Notes under the pieces: generated by a model | The model's input: only the letters and a program-made list of their open reading frames with translations | Database searches by the model: none | Told to the model about the DNA's origin: nothing | Position numbers and translations under genes: made by a program | Part shown: positions 16,253-25,218 of the stretch, piece by piece | Layout of the letters: each line of letters starts with the position of its first letter | How positions within the stretch are numbered: the stretch's first letter is position 1 | From: Clostridium sp. | GTDB lineage: Bacteria > Bacillota > Clostridia > Lachnospirales > Lachnospiraceae | Direction of reading: 5' to 3' | DNA length: 51,476 nucleotides | NCBI GenBank assembly: GCA_023664385.1 | Contig: JAMPFU010000018.1 | Span: forward strand, 1 to 51,476

Positions 16253-16368
16253 AATAATCCTCTGCTTAAAAACAGAAGATTATTGGTGCATATGGTTTAC
16301 ATGTATATTATATGTGCGAAAAATAAAGCCTGTCAATGTCCAAATTGTATAGTTTCGTGTACAATTTG
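16253..16368 (-). promoter_or_regulatory. Promoter and palindromes upstream of the Rpn-family gene
   Basis: On the minus strand TTGACA (16331-16336) and TATAAT (16307-16312) are 18 bp apart, a near-consensus promoter. An inverted repeat CAAATTGTA/TACAATTTG (16341-16368) lies just upstream of the -35. A hairpin AATAATC...GATTATT (16253-16284) would form in the leader RNA. This accounts for most of the gap 16170-16479. Confidence 0.6.
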
Positions 16369-16384
16369 TACTATTCAACTATCT

Positions 16385-16460
16385 TATCCGAATACGGCTG
16401 ACAAGTCCAGCATATGTCAAACGCGATCATCATGCAATCCTTATATATAACAACTGCGCA
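16385..16460 (+). pseudogene. Duplicated 3' fragment of the FliD-like gene
   Basis: TATCCGAATACGGCT-ACAAGTCCA (one base differs at the dash) and, further on, TTATRTATAACAAYTRCGCA match the last 80 bases of the FliD-like gene (14923-15003). The middle is diverged and a few bases longer or shorter. The stop codon is lost (GAA instead of TAA). The two copies lie on either side of the nuclease gene in the same orientation. Confidence 0.72.
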
Positions 16461-16479
16461 GAACCTTTTGTTTCTGCTC

Positions 16480-16893
16480 TTAATGTATATACCAGCCGCC
16501 CGACACGTCCGTTCCCGATTCCTGGGACATTACAAGCTTTATCTCCTCAGGGTTTTCCTTCATTTTTAGCATTGTTTCAAACGCCACATATACAAGGCGG
16601 TCACTGTCATATCGGTATATGCTGTCAGGTCTGTTCATATGCGCCCTGAAATGATCCATCTGCCAAACTGCTATATCTGCTATTGTATAACCGTCTATAT
16701 TGTACCTGCACAAAAATTTTCCATTATCATGGTAATATGCAAATTCAGCCAAAAGCCCCATATCAGACGAAAGCTTTTCCCAAAATTCTTCAATCTCCTC
16801 GTCCGTCTTAAAGGAATACCTGCCTAAATTTATCGTCCACTGATGCAGAACCTCAAGCACTCTTTGAAATTGCTCCTCCCTGTTTTCCTCCAT
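16480..16893 (-). CDS. Conserved-looking hypothetical protein (137 residues)
   Basis: I do not recognise the family. It is a soluble, acidic protein with a helical N-terminal half (EEQFQRVLEVLHQWTINLGRYSF) and a stretch rich in aromatic and His residues (FAYYHDNGKFLCRYNIDGYTIADIAVWQMDHFRAHM). It may be a small enzyme-associated or immunity-type protein, but nothing in the sequence decides this. GGAGG lies before the ATG. It is followed by no close gene on its strand. Confidence 0.65.
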   Translation of the reverse strand: MEENREEQFQRVLEVLHQWTINLGRYSFKTDEEIEEFWEKLSSDMGLLAEFAYYHDNGKFLCRYNIDGYTIADIAVWQMDHFRAHMNRPDSIYRYDSDRLVYVAFETMLKMKENPEEIKLVMSQESGTDVSGGWYIH

Positions 16894-16952
16894 AAAGCCT
16901 CCCGATAATACACAACTATTTTTTATTAGTAAACAACCATAGATATGAAAAA

Positions 16953-17720
16953 CTACCTTGCCTTAAGCAGTGCAAGCTCGTCCTCACGAAGCCGTCTCCA
17001 TGCACCACATGGCAGGGTCACATCAAGCGCAAGTCCTCCCATGGAAAGACGTTTTAAATATACGACTTCCATACCCACAGCCTGAAACATTCTCTTTATC
17101 TGATGAAACCTGCCCTCCGTGATCGTAATTTCCACATGGCAAAGCTTATCACTCTCCATAGCATCCTTATCTAAATTCACGCCTGCCCCTTCGCTTATTA
17201 CAGACTGAATCACTTTAAGTCCTGCCGGCTTAGTCCTTCGATCATCGCCTATGTCAAGCCCTTCCTGAAACTGCAAAATAATATCGTCCGTAACAGCTCC
17301 ACGAACCACAGCATAATATGTTTTTTCCACATGCTTATTCGGTGCTAGAAGCCCATTTGCAAGCTTACCATCATTTGTGATGATAACAAGCCCCTCCGTA
17401 TCTTTGTCAAGCCTCCCCACTGGAAACAAATCACGTCTTTTTTCCGTGTCAATCAACTGCACTACCGTTTTATCCTTTTTATCGGTAACGGCAGAAACAA
17501 CTCCCGCAGGCTTATTCAGCATATAATACTCAAATTCCGAGTAACACACAGGCTGTCCGTCAACAAATACGCTGTCCTTATCAGTATCAACCCTTTCCTC
17601 AGGCTTTCTTACCACTTTGCCGCCTACCTTCACCCTGCCGTATTTTATGAGACGCTTTACCTCACTTCTTGTTCCCCTGCCTGCGTCGGCAAGAAATTTA
17701 TCCAATCTTAAAAAGCCCAT
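16953..17720 (-). CDS. rRNA pseudouridine synthase (RsuA/RluB/E/F family)
   Basis: A 255-residue protein with an N-terminal S4 RNA-binding domain (RLDKFLADAGRGTRSEVKRLIKYGRVKV) and the pseudouridine synthase core, including VGRLDKDTEGLVIITNDG, where the Asp of GRLD is catalytic. MLNKPAGVVSA and RFHQIKRMFQAVG are further family motifs. The closest types modify 16S U516 (RsuA) or 23S U2605 (RluB); the exact target is not decided. It starts 3 bp after the ABC permease stop, so it may be the tail of that operon. Confidence 0.95.
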   Translation of the reverse strand: MGFLRLDKFLADAGRGTRSEVKRLIKYGRVKVGGKVVRKPEERVDTDKDSVFVDGQPVCYSEFEYYMLNKPAGVVSAVTDKKDKTVVQLIDTEKRRDLFPVGRLDKDTEGLVIITNDGKLANGLLAPNKHVEKTYYAVVRGAVTDDIILQFQEGLDIGDDRRTKPAGLKVIQSVISEGAGVNLDKDAMESDKLCHVEITITEGRFHQIKRMFQAVGMEVVYLKRLSMGGLALDVTLPCGAWRRLREDELALLKAR

Positions 17721-17723
17721 GCA

Positions 17724-18485
17724 TTATCTTACATCCTTTTTCATTTTTCCCTGCATGACAAGTACTGCAAGTATATATATTACTGTAGCATAAGCAAGAG
17801 TAATAATCAATGGTTTTGCTATGTTTGACAGCTCACCGCTTACCGCCATCCTTGCCGCCTTCACGCCATGATAAAAGGGAAGCGCATGGCTCAAATCCTT
17901 TACTCCGCCACCCATTGAATCAACGTCCATCCAAATTCCACCAATCATACAGGAAAGCGTAATGACAATGGAGCATATTCCCGGTGACGCCTTATCATTT
18001 AACAGTGCTCCAAACAAAAGCCCAAAACCGATATACATAAGAGCAGAAGGCAAAAGGCACAATATGGCAAGCAGCACATTTACAATATGCAGTTCTCCCC
18101 CTATTACAGCCGCCACGATAAATGATGCCACAAATGTAACAACCATCTGAATAAGTGCAAGTATCATTGACGGAAGCGTGTAGCCAATAATATAATCGGC
18201 AGATTTCATCGGCGAAGCATAGAGCCTTGTGAGAAACGCCGTTGCACGATCCTTTGAAAGCTGTATGCAGGAAAAAAGCATGACAAATGTAAGTCCAAAT
18301 GCCGCCATGCCGGGTGCAAGATAATCAATCTTGAATATCGTAAGCTGAGCCTCCTTTGGTATGCTTCTGTCAACAATCGTCATGATAATCAGCATGATAA
18401 CCGGAAATCCAATACAAAATATGTAGCTTAACGGATCCCTTAATATTTCCTTTGTTGTTCTTTTGCTAAATTCTATACTTCTCAT
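17724..18485 (-). CDS. ABC-2 type transporter permease
   Basis: A 253-residue membrane protein with about six hydrophobic segments in ABC-2 layout: a first span near residue 25, a large outside loop (VDRSIPKEAQLTIFKIDYLAPGMAAFGL), then five spans. The start overlaps the end of the ATPase gene by 4 bp, which shows translational coupling. Together they make an exporter of unknown substrate (drug, peptide or lipid). Confidence 0.92.
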   Translation of the reverse strand: MRSIEFSKRTTKEILRDPLSYIFCIGFPVIMLIIMTIVDRSIPKEAQLTIFKIDYLAPGMAAFGLTFVMLFSCIQLSKDRATAFLTRLYASPMKSADYIIGYTLPSMILALIQMVVTFVASFIVAAVIGGELHIVNVLLAILCLLPSALMYIGFGLLFGALLNDKASPGICSIVITLSCMIGGIWMDVDSMGGGVKDLSHALPFYHGVKAARMAVSGELSNIAKPLIITLAYATVIYILAVLVMQGKMKKDVR

Positions 18486-19222
18486 TTTGTTACCTCCTGC
18501 TCAGCAATTGATATAAATGCGTCCTCTAAGCTGTCTTTACCCGTAAGCTTTTTTATTTCCTCAAGCGTTCCAAGCGCCTTTATCTCTCCGCCCACCATGA
18601 TGGCTATGCCGTCAGAAAGTTGCTCTGCCTCCTCCATGTAATGGGTTGTAAGAACAATCGTCATCTCCTTCTTCAGCCGTTCAATCACCTTCCAAAGCTC
18701 CCTCCTTGCCAGCACGTCAAGTCCAAGCGTCGGCTCATCAAGGAATAAAACCTGTGGCTTTGATATAATTGCCATTGCGATGCTAAGCTTCCGCTGCCAT
18801 CCGCCTGACAATGTTTTCGCCTTGCTTTCCGCAACCTCCTGTAACGAAAATTTTTCTATCATCTCATCAACAAGCTGATATGCCTGTTCCTTGTCTGCAC
18901 CATATATTTTTGCAAAAAACTCTAAATTTTCACGTACCGTAAGATTTGGCGCAACCGATGTTTCCTGCGGCGAAAAATTAGACACCTGCTTCACAGCCCC
19001 AAGGTCGCTTAAAATGCTGTGTCCCATAACCCATGCCTCACCTGACGTAGGCTTTGACAGCCCCATAAGCATTCGTATTGTTGTTGTCTTTCCTGCTCCG
19101 TTTACACCGAGAAGCGAGAAAAGCGTTCCTTTCTTAACATTGAAATTTATATCGTTTACTGCGACCTTACTGCCAAATTCCTTCCTTAAATCCTTTATTA
19201 CAATTGCAAATTCTTCTTCCAT
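18482..19222 (-). CDS. ABC transporter ATP-binding protein (ABC-2 exporter type)
   Basis: A 246-residue ATPase with Walker A GVNGAGKTTT, Q-loop FSPQETS, signature LSGGWQRKLS, Walker B VLFLDEPTLGLD and the switch His in LTTHYMEEAEQLSD. It pairs with the overlapping permease gene. It lies downstream of a LytTR regulator and a DUF3021 membrane protein, a combination often seen together in Firmicutes, where the regulator controls the exporter. Confidence 0.96.
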   Translation of the reverse strand: MEEEFAIVIKDLRKEFGSKVAVNDINFNVKKGTLFSLLGVNGAGKTTTIRMLMGLSKPTSGEAWVMGHSILSDLGAVKQVSNFSPQETSVAPNLTVRENLEFFAKIYGADKEQAYQLVDEMIEKFSLQEVAESKAKTLSGGWQRKLSIAMAIISKPQVLFLDEPTLGLDVLARRELWKVIERLKKEMTIVLTTHYMEEAEQLSDGIAIMVGGEIKALGTLEEIKKLTGKDSLEDAFISIAEQEVTK

Positions 19223-19321
19223 ACTGCCCTCCCGATTTTATATTTTATAGTTGTTTATCATTTTTAACTACTATTTTTGATACATATTCCCCTTATGTTA
19301 TATTTACAGTCATTTTTCATT

Positions 19322-19786
19322 TTATGCAGCCTGCTTTTCATGTTCAAGGTCTTGCAGATGCCTGTTTATTTCCTCAATATTCTTCTTACACAGCTTATAC
19401 TGTATTACCCAGCAGATAACATATGACACAGCATAGCTGATAAGCGTTGATGCAAGTGCCTGTGGATATTTATATATACACCAGCAGTAGCATCCCACAG
19501 AAATCCATACCACAGAGACAAGCACGAAATATATGATGCTCTGTGCCAAAAGGCTGAGCTTTTCTATTTCCATAATCACGGAGCCGCCGCCAAGTGCCGC
19601 ACTCATACAGCCGATAAGCATAAGCTGCACAATCAGCGCCTGTGTGTCATTGTCGAACCGCTCCCTGTACTCGGGCAGGAGCGGAACAAAATCCCTTCCT
19701 GCAGTTATGAAAAAATATATCACAGCCGTAATGCCGATGGCATACATAAAGCTGTTTACCATTCTGATTAATGTATTTTTTAGCAT
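19322..19786 (-). CDS. DUF3021-family four-span membrane protein
   Basis: A 154-residue protein with four hydrophobic helices (about 12-30, 50-72, 80-105, 112-132) and a charged helical C-terminus (KLCKKNIEEINRHLQDLEHE). This matches the DUF3021 family, which typically sits next to a stand-alone LytTR regulator and is thought to control its activity. Here the LytTR gene lies 384 bp upstream on the same strand. Confidence 0.75.
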   Translation of the reverse strand: MLKNTLIRMVNSFMYAIGITAVIYFFITAGRDFVPLLPEYRERFDNDTQALIVQLMLIGCMSAALGGGSVIMEIEKLSLLAQSIIYFVLVSVVWISVGCYCWCIYKYPQALASTLISYAVSYVICWVIQYKLCKKNIEEINRHLQDLEHEKQAA

Positions 19787-20170
19787 GTATTCGCCTCCTC
19801 CAATTTTTATTAAACATAAACAACATTATAAATTGCAAATAGTACTTTTTTTCGCCTCAGCTTTCGCATAAATTATTTATACAACAAATATTTTGAAAAT
19901 AAAAGAGCGTTCGGACATGTGGTAAAAAGCAAACGACAAGTGGTTTATTCATCCCAATAAAACAAGGCTGCCACAACAAGGACTTAAGGCACATACCGTT
20001 GGCAGCATAAGGCTGTGCACTCAGTAGACAGTCCGTGCCTGTATAATAGAACAGCAAAATATCAATATACTAAAGATAGCCGGTAACCATAAAAATACAA
20101 AACAAAAGAGGCTTGTCATCTGTGTGCCTTAAATATTACTGTGACAGCCTCTCATAAACATATTTTTATT
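19787..20170. repeat. Intergenic stretch with two hairpin repeats
   Basis: The 384-bp gap holds a degenerate copy of the dispersed hairpin (GGCTGCCACAACAAGGACTT at about 19965, with TGGCAGC at 20001-20007) and a clear copy at 20102-20158 (AAAGAGGCTTGTCATC...TGACAGCCTCT). No gene was found. The second hairpin lies just after the LytTR stop codon and may act as its terminator. Confidence 0.6.
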
Positions 20171-20611
20171 TTATATTCCCAATGCCTTTTTTATTTTGGA
20201 GACATATCTTCTTGACACATATGTCTCCTGATTGCCCTTCAGGTACATTTTGATTGTGCCTGTAAGGCTTGTATCCAGCTTTATCAGCTTTTGTACATTT
20301 ATTATCTCTGAATTAGAAATGCGCACATACCGTTTTGCGTCAAGCCTTTCCTCCATCTCGTAAAGTCTTTCCCTTATGCGGTACTGTCCCTCCTCTGTAG
20401 ATGCATACACATTTTTATTTGCCGAGAAAATTCTTACAATATCGGCATATCTTAACAACACAGAGCTATCGCCGTCATATGCAACAACATTTCCATCAAC
20501 AAGCTCACTGACAGCCTGCTTAAGCTGCATCGTCTCCTCGTCGCATATATGGTTGCACACATGTATCTCAGGCTCAGTATATTTTTTATCTATCTCTAAT
20601 TCAACCTTCAT
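20171..20611 (-). CDS. LytTR-domain DNA-binding regulator (no receiver domain)
   Basis: A 146-residue protein. The C-terminal about 95 residues are a LytTR domain (VLLRYADIVRIFSANKNVYASTEEGQYRIRERLYEMEERL, then RYVRISNSEIINVQKL and YVSRRYVSKIKKAL). The first 45 residues are not a receiver. Stand-alone LytTR proteins of this kind normally regulate a neighbouring DUF3021 and ABC exporter set, which is what lies downstream (17724-19786). It follows the LemA gene by 1 bp. Confidence 0.92.
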   Translation of the reverse strand: MKVELEIDKKYTEPEIHVCNHICDEETMQLKQAVSELVDGNVVAYDGDSSVLLRYADIVRIFSANKNVYASTEEGQYRIRERLYEMEERLDAKRYVRISNSEIINVQKLIKLDTSLTGTIKMYLKGNQETYVSRRYVSKIKKALGI

Positions 20612-20612
20612 T

Positions 20613-21152
20613 TTAGAAACTCATCTGTACATCGGAACGCTTAACTTCCTCCGCCTCAAAGAACTCCTTTTCCTTTGCTCCCATTGCGCCTGCAACTATA
20701 GTATTCGGGAACATGACTATCTTCGTGTTGTAGGCTGATACGTTTGAATTATATAAACGTCTTGCAGCCTGAAGATGCTCCTCAACATCAGCGATTGAAC
20801 TTTGAAGCTGAATAAAATTGTTGCTCGACTTAAGCTCCGGATATGCCTCAGCAAGAAGCTTAATCTGATTGGCAGCCTGATCCATCTGCGTATTTGCAGC
20901 ATTTCTCTCTGCCATGGACATGCCGCTTCTCAGCTTTATTACCTCAAGCAGGATTTCCTTTTCATGCTTCTGGTAGCCCTTTACAACATCAAGAAGCTTT
21001 GTGAGCGTGTCATATCTTTTTGTAAGTGCAACATCAATTCCTGAAAGTCCCTCATCAACCTTAATTCCCAGTGCTTTTATTCCATTATAGGTTGATACAT
21101 ACCATATAACGATAATAAAAACAACCACCAAAACTCCAATTAAAATCGGCAT
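20613..21152 (-). CDS. lemA: LemA family protein
   Basis: A 179-residue protein with one N-terminal transmembrane helix (PILIGVLVVVFIIVIWYVSTYNGI) and a helical bundle domain with VDEGLSGIDVALTKRYDTLTKLLDVVKGYQKHE, typical of LemA. Length is normal. Its function is not established; family members are small membrane-anchored proteins with the helical domain either inside or outside. Its gene runs directly into the LytTR gene. Confidence 0.94.
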   Translation of the reverse strand: MPILIGVLVVVFIIVIWYVSTYNGIKALGIKVDEGLSGIDVALTKRYDTLTKLLDVVKGYQKHEKEILLEVIKLRSGMSMAERNAANTQMDQAANQIKLLAEAYPELKSSNNFIQLQSSIADVEEHLQAARRLYNSNVSAYNTKIVMFPNTIVAGAMGAKEKEFFEAEEVKRSDVQMSF

Positions 21153-21217
21153 ATAAATTCCTCCTTTAAATCACGCTATGCAGATTAACATTTCAGCAGG
21201 CTTACATACAGCCGTCT

Positions 21218-21445
21218 CTAATTTTTCATAGTCTCCGAGAGCTGTCTTACAAGCTCCATGTCGTCAGCAGTCACCTTCATATTTGTACATAAGCTTTTAC
21301 CCTCGGCAGTCGTTATGTTTATCTCGATTATGCTGTCAACATCGACACTCTTTGACGCTGCTGTGAAGAACATCGGAACCTTTGGGTGATTTTCCTTAAA
21401 TCGTTCCACAAGTCCCTTTATCTTCATAAACCCCATAGGATTCAT
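21218..21445 (-). CDS. Small hypothetical protein (75 residues)
   Basis: The family is not recognised. The sequence FFTAASKSVDVDSIIEINITTAEGKSLCTNMKV suggests a small beta-rich domain followed by a helix. It lies 17 bp after the HTH gene and before lemA, so the four genes XRE, this one, lemA and lytTR are probably one transcript. Confidence 0.7.
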   Translation of the reverse strand: MNPMGFMKIKGLVERFKENHPKVPMFFTAASKSVDVDSIIEINITTAEGKSLCTNMKVTADDMELVRQLSETMKN

Positions 21446-21462
21446 TATCCTAAGCCTCCTCG

Positions 21463-21666
21463 TTACTTCTTTACCTTATCAAGCTTTTCTGCTTTTATCT
21501 TATATGCCATAAGACGCAGCAGATAGTCAGGCATTCTTCTGTTGCCAAGCTCCCAATCCTGAACAGTACGATATGGAATACCAAAATAATCACAGAATTC
21601 CCTTCTGTTCATACCTGTGGATTCCCTTAAATCAATTAATTCTTCCTTACCTGTTGTTCTTGCCAT
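21463..21666 (-). CDS. Small XRE-like helix-turn-helix protein
   Basis: A 67-residue protein with GMNRREFCDYFGIPYRTVQDWELGNRRMPDYLLRLMAYKI, a phage-repressor-like helix-turn-helix (positions about 15-55). It has no other domain. A near-consensus promoter precedes it, so it is first in the XRE-lemA-lytTR operon. Confidence 0.88.
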   Translation of the reverse strand: MARTTGKEELIDLRESTGMNRREFCDYFGIPYRTVQDWELGNRRMPDYLLRLMAYKIKAEKLDKVKK

Positions 21667-21707
21667 AATAAATAACCTCCCTCTTTAGCAAACGGTTTTA
21701 TTCCTTA

Positions 21708-21736
21708 ATATTATTACATTGTGGCAATTATGTCAA
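21708..21736 (-). promoter_or_regulatory. Predicted promoter of the XRE-lemA-lytTR operon
   Basis: On the minus strand TTGACA (21731-21736) and TAATAT (21708-21713) are 17 bp apart, about 42 bp before the ATG. The rest of the divergent gap to 22028 (362 bp in all) is AT-rich; AGAGAGGA at its end is the ribosome binding site of the DUF1846 gene. No further element is clear. Confidence 0.7.
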
Positions 21737-22028
21737 ATTGTTGTTTAGAAAATAAATTTTTATTATCCCTTTCTCCGTTCACATTACACCAATTATATAT
21801 CAGGCTGCACGCTTAATAAAGCAGCATAAACCTACGATAAACGGCATTCACATATGTTTTTTGACCGAAGCCCTGATTTTTAACTTCTTTTTCCCGATAA
21901 TTTATGATATATTATTTAGAGCTAAGCAAACTATATTATTTCACGCAGTTGTCCATATTGTACAATGAAAATTTGAAAAGATAGCGTTTTGCTTATGGGT
22001 ATTATTTTACTAAGAGAGGAATTTAAAA

Positions 22029-23507
22029 TTGAAAATAGGGTTCGATAATGACAAATATCTTGCAACACAGTCAAGTCACATAAAGGAAAGAATTGGCAAA
22101 TTCGGGGACAAGCTCTATTTGGAGTTTGGCGGAAAGCTTTTTGACGATTACCATGCGTCCAGGGTTCTTCCGGGATTTCATCCTGACTCAAAGCTTCAGC
22201 TTCTCATGCAGCTTTCAGATCAGACTGAGCTTGTCATAGTCATAAATGCAGCGGACATTGAAAAGAACAAAATACGCGGGGATTTAGGCATCACCTACGA
22301 TACCGATGTGCTCCGTCTTATCAGCGAATTTGAAGCAAAGGGACTCTTTGTAGGCAGTGTGTGTATTACGCAATACACCGGGCAGGCAAGTGCCGATTTA
22401 TTTAAGCTGCGTTTAGGAAAGCTTGGCATAAAGGTTTACACCCACTATGTTATTCCGGGTTATCCAAACAATGTCTCGCAAATTGTAAGTGACGAGGGCT
22501 TTGGAAAAAATGACTATATAGAAACCTCAAGACCCCTTATCGTCATTACTGCGCCCGGTCCCGGAAGTGGAAAAATGGCGACCTGCCTTTCACAGCTCTA
22601 CCATGAAAACAAACGCGGAATCAAGGCAGGCTACGCAAAATTTGAGACTTTTCCTATATGGAACATACCACTCAAGCACCCTATCAATCTTGCCTACGAG
22701 GCGGCGACTGCCGACCTAAACGACATAAATATGATTGACCCGTTTCATTTGGAGGCTTATGGTCTTACGACGGTAAATTACAACCGTGATGTGGAGATTT
22801 TCCCTGTACTCAAAGCAATGTTTGAAAAAATATACGGGGAAAGCCCATACCAGTCACCAACTGACATGGGCGTAAATATGGCAGGAAATTGTATCTGCGA
22901 CGACGAGGTTTGCAAGGAGGCTTCCAAGCAGGAAATTATACGAAGATATTTCAACACATTAAATAGATTGTTAGAAGGACACAATGCAGAGGCTGAAATA
23001 TTTAAGCTTGAGCTTATTATGAAGCAGGCGAGAATAGAGCCTACCGACAGAGCAGTCGTTCCTGCCGCAAGAAGAAAGGCAGAGCTTACAAATGGTCCCG
23101 CAGCGGCAATAGAGCTTCCTGACGGACGAATTATCACAGGAAAAACCACCTCCATGCTAGGCGCTACCTCCTCCATGCTCCTGAATGCGCTGAAAGCACT
23201 TGCAGGACTTGACGATGATTTATATATACTTGCACCGGAATCCCTTGAGCCGATACAACGGCTTAAGACGGCATACTTAGGCAGCCGCAATCCAAGGCTT
23301 CACACAGATGAGGTTCTTGTCGCCCTGTCCATAAGTGCCGCCAACCACGAGGATGCAGCCCTTGCACTGGAGCAGCTTCCAAAGCTTGCCGGCTGTCAGG
23401 TTCACACATCGGTTATGCTGTCTTTGGTTGATATAAAGCAACTAAAGAGGCTTTCCATACAGCTTACAATGGAGTCAAACTACGAAAATAACAGGATACA
23501 TTATTAG
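22029..23507 (+). CDS. DUF1846 (UPF0371) family protein
   Basis: A full-length 492-residue member: KIGFDNDKYLATQSSHIKERI at the start, APGPGSGKMATCLSQLYHEN in the middle and a C-terminal domain with TGKTTSMLGATSSMLLNALKAL. The central GPGSGK resembles a nucleotide-binding loop but the family's function is unknown. It starts at TTG with AGAGAGGA upstream. It is a single gene, transcribed opposite to its neighbours on both sides. Confidence 0.95.
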   Translation: MKIGFDNDKYLATQSSHIKERIGKFGDKLYLEFGGKLFDDYHASRVLPGFHPDSKLQLLMQLSDQTELVIVINAADIEKNKIRGDLGITYDTDVLRLISEFEAKGLFVGSVCITQYTGQASADLFKLRLGKLGIKVYTHYVIPGYPNNVSQIVSDEGFGKNDYIETSRPLIVITAPGPGSGKMATCLSQLYHENKRGIKAGYAKFETFPIWNIPLKHPINLAYEAATADLNDINMIDPFHLEAYGLTTVNYNRDVEIFPVLKAMFEKIYGESPYQSPTDMGVNMAGNCICDDEVCKEASKQEIIRRYFNTLNRLLEGHNAEAEIFKLELIMKQARIEPTDRAVVPAARRKAELTNGPAAAIELPDGRIITGKTTSMLGATSSMLLNALKALAGLDDDLYILAPESLEPIQRLKTAYLGSRNPRLHTDEVLVALSISAANHEDAALALEQLPKLAGCQVHTSVMLSLVDIKQLKRLSIQLTMESNYENNRIHY

Positions 23508-23543
23508 GTAGATGAATGGAATTTTCCTATAATAATAAGGAAG

Positions 23544-23582
23544 CGGACACTATCAGATTATATATCTGCGAGTGTCCGTTTT
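23544..23582 (+). terminator. Terminator after the DUF1846 gene
   Basis: CGGACACT/AGTGTCCG with an inner CAGAT/ATCTG stem, followed by TTTT. It lies 37 bp after the stop codon, between two convergent genes. Confidence 0.85.
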
Positions 23583-23658
23583 GATGTTTATAAAATTCAT
23601 TTCAAGCAGGGAGCCATAACAGCATTCCCAAAATCAAAAGGCATCCTTTCCATACATT

Positions 23659-25218
23659 TTACTGTGGAATTTGATAATCTACAACCTTGCCATTTTCTAC
23701 CCCAATTCCAATATACCATGTTCCTGTTATTCCTCGATAAAGATTGGAATTTCCTTCTTCCACTCCATAAGAAACTATGCCATCATCGCTTTCAATGGTA
23801 ATTACTATCCCTGCATCAGCCAAATTATTATCCTCCGGGTTTGCTATCTCAATGTCATACCTTCCTGATATACTGGGCAGCCTGACGCTTCTCCTGCCCT
23901 TTGCTCCCATAGTATTTTCCACATATGTGCCTGCTGTTTCCGTATCATCGGAATAAAAACAATCATTAATTACAGTTTCCAAGCCTCCATCGGAAGTTTT
24001 TTTATTAATAATCATATCCAAGGCATCAACTGTGCCGAATTGCTCCCATCCAGTCCATTCTATGGTAACAATAACATCTCCGGTTCTTCTTTCAGTAATT
24101 TTATTTTCTGCATGCTTTCCTTCATTTCCTATATAATGATATTCATGCCATTGGTCTTCCATATTGTTACAGGAAAACACCATAAACATTTCATAATTAT
24201 CTTCCAATGGAGAAATGTGCAGCTCCTCAAAATATTCGTCGGAATCGTAATACAAATAAAAATGTCCGTTTTTCCACTCATATTTTCCAGTCGCCTTTTT
24301 ATCGCCAAAAGAAGCTTCCTTTGTTTCTGTCAATTCAAATGTACCATTTTTATTAAATGTTATATAATTTTCCACTGCATTACCGTCTGCATCAAATATT
24401 GCGAGTATTCCGTTATATAAGCCGCAATGCATCTTATACTTACCACAGGTAAAATATTCGCTTTCCGCCGGCTGAACATTCCACTCCAATTTCCCGTTTT
24501 CCAATGCCATAACATTTGCGTTGGACAAATCATAAGCTTTATATATCGATTTAAATATTTTTTTCTGCTTCTGTAATTCTGCTTCGGTAACCTTTATTTT
24601 ATTCCCATTTACATCAAAAACATAATATTCCAACTCATAATCATATGTGTTAATTGGAATTACCACACTCGAATATTTAAAGACTTCCTCCAATTCATTA
24701 TTTTCATTAAGACGCACATTCATTGCGATAGCTTCGCCTGTATCGTCCGATGTCTCATCGGAAACCCAATATTGAAAAAATCCATCATACATTTCCATAT
24801 CAGATTCCAATTCAATTTCTGTATCAATATCCACATACATCTTATATACACAAAAATCGTCTTCATATTCATGGTTTCCTTCCCCTATGTACAACTCAGG
24901 AATTTTGTCGTCGTTCAAATCACAAATTAAAAAATGCGGTTTAACATACATGTTATCACAATAATAATTTTTCAGACATTCACCATAAAATTTATATAAA
25001 TCCTGTAAATATTGCTGCCTTTCCAATTCTGCCTGCTGTTCGGCATCCTCTGTCGTTATTTCCGTAAAAGCCTCCGTAGTCGTTTCAGCTTCTGTTACTA
25101 TTACTTCGGAGGCTTGCTCCGTTTTATCTTCTTTTGTATCTTCCTCATTTGAAGAACAGCCAACAAGGGCTAAAAGTGTAATTGTAGTTATAATAAATGC
25201 GTAAAGTTTTCGTTTCAT
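23659..25218 (-). CDS. Putative lipoprotein (519 residues)
   Basis: The N-terminus KRKLYAFIITTITLLALVGCSS is a lipoprotein signal with lipobox LVGC, followed by a Thr/Glu-rich linker (to about residue 70). The rest is a secreted, acidic protein. Residues about 75-120 (YKFYGECLKNYYC... FLICDLNDDKIPELYIGEGNH) resemble the FG-GAP-like 'DLNDDKIPELYI' segment common in Clostridial lipoproteins. The C-terminal half is beta-rich and unassigned. It starts 83 bp after the TPR gene and could be the last gene of the export locus, though it could also be independent. Confidence 0.82.
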   Translation of the reverse strand: MKRKLYAFIITTITLLALVGCSSNEEDTKEDKTEQASEVIVTEAETTTEAFTEITTEDAEQQAELERQQYLQDLYKFYGECLKNYYCDNMYVKPHFLICDLNDDKIPELYIGEGNHEYEDDFCVYKMYVDIDTEIELESDMEMYDGFFQYWVSDETSDDTGEAIAMNVRLNENNELEEVFKYSSVVIPINTYDYELEYYVFDVNGNKIKVTEAELQKQKKIFKSIYKAYDLSNANVMALENGKLEWNVQPAESEYFTCGKYKMHCGLYNGILAIFDADGNAVENYITFNKNGTFELTETKEASFGDKKATGKYEWKNGHFYLYYDSDEYFEELHISPLEDNYEMFMVFSCNNMEDQWHEYHYIGNEGKHAENKITERRTGDVIVTIEWTGWEQFGTVDALDMIINKKTSDGGLETVINDCFYSDDTETAGTYVENTMGAKGRRSVRLPSISGRYDIEIANPEDNNLADAGIVITIESDDGIVSYGVEEGNSNLYRGITGTWYIGIGVENGKVVDYQIPQ

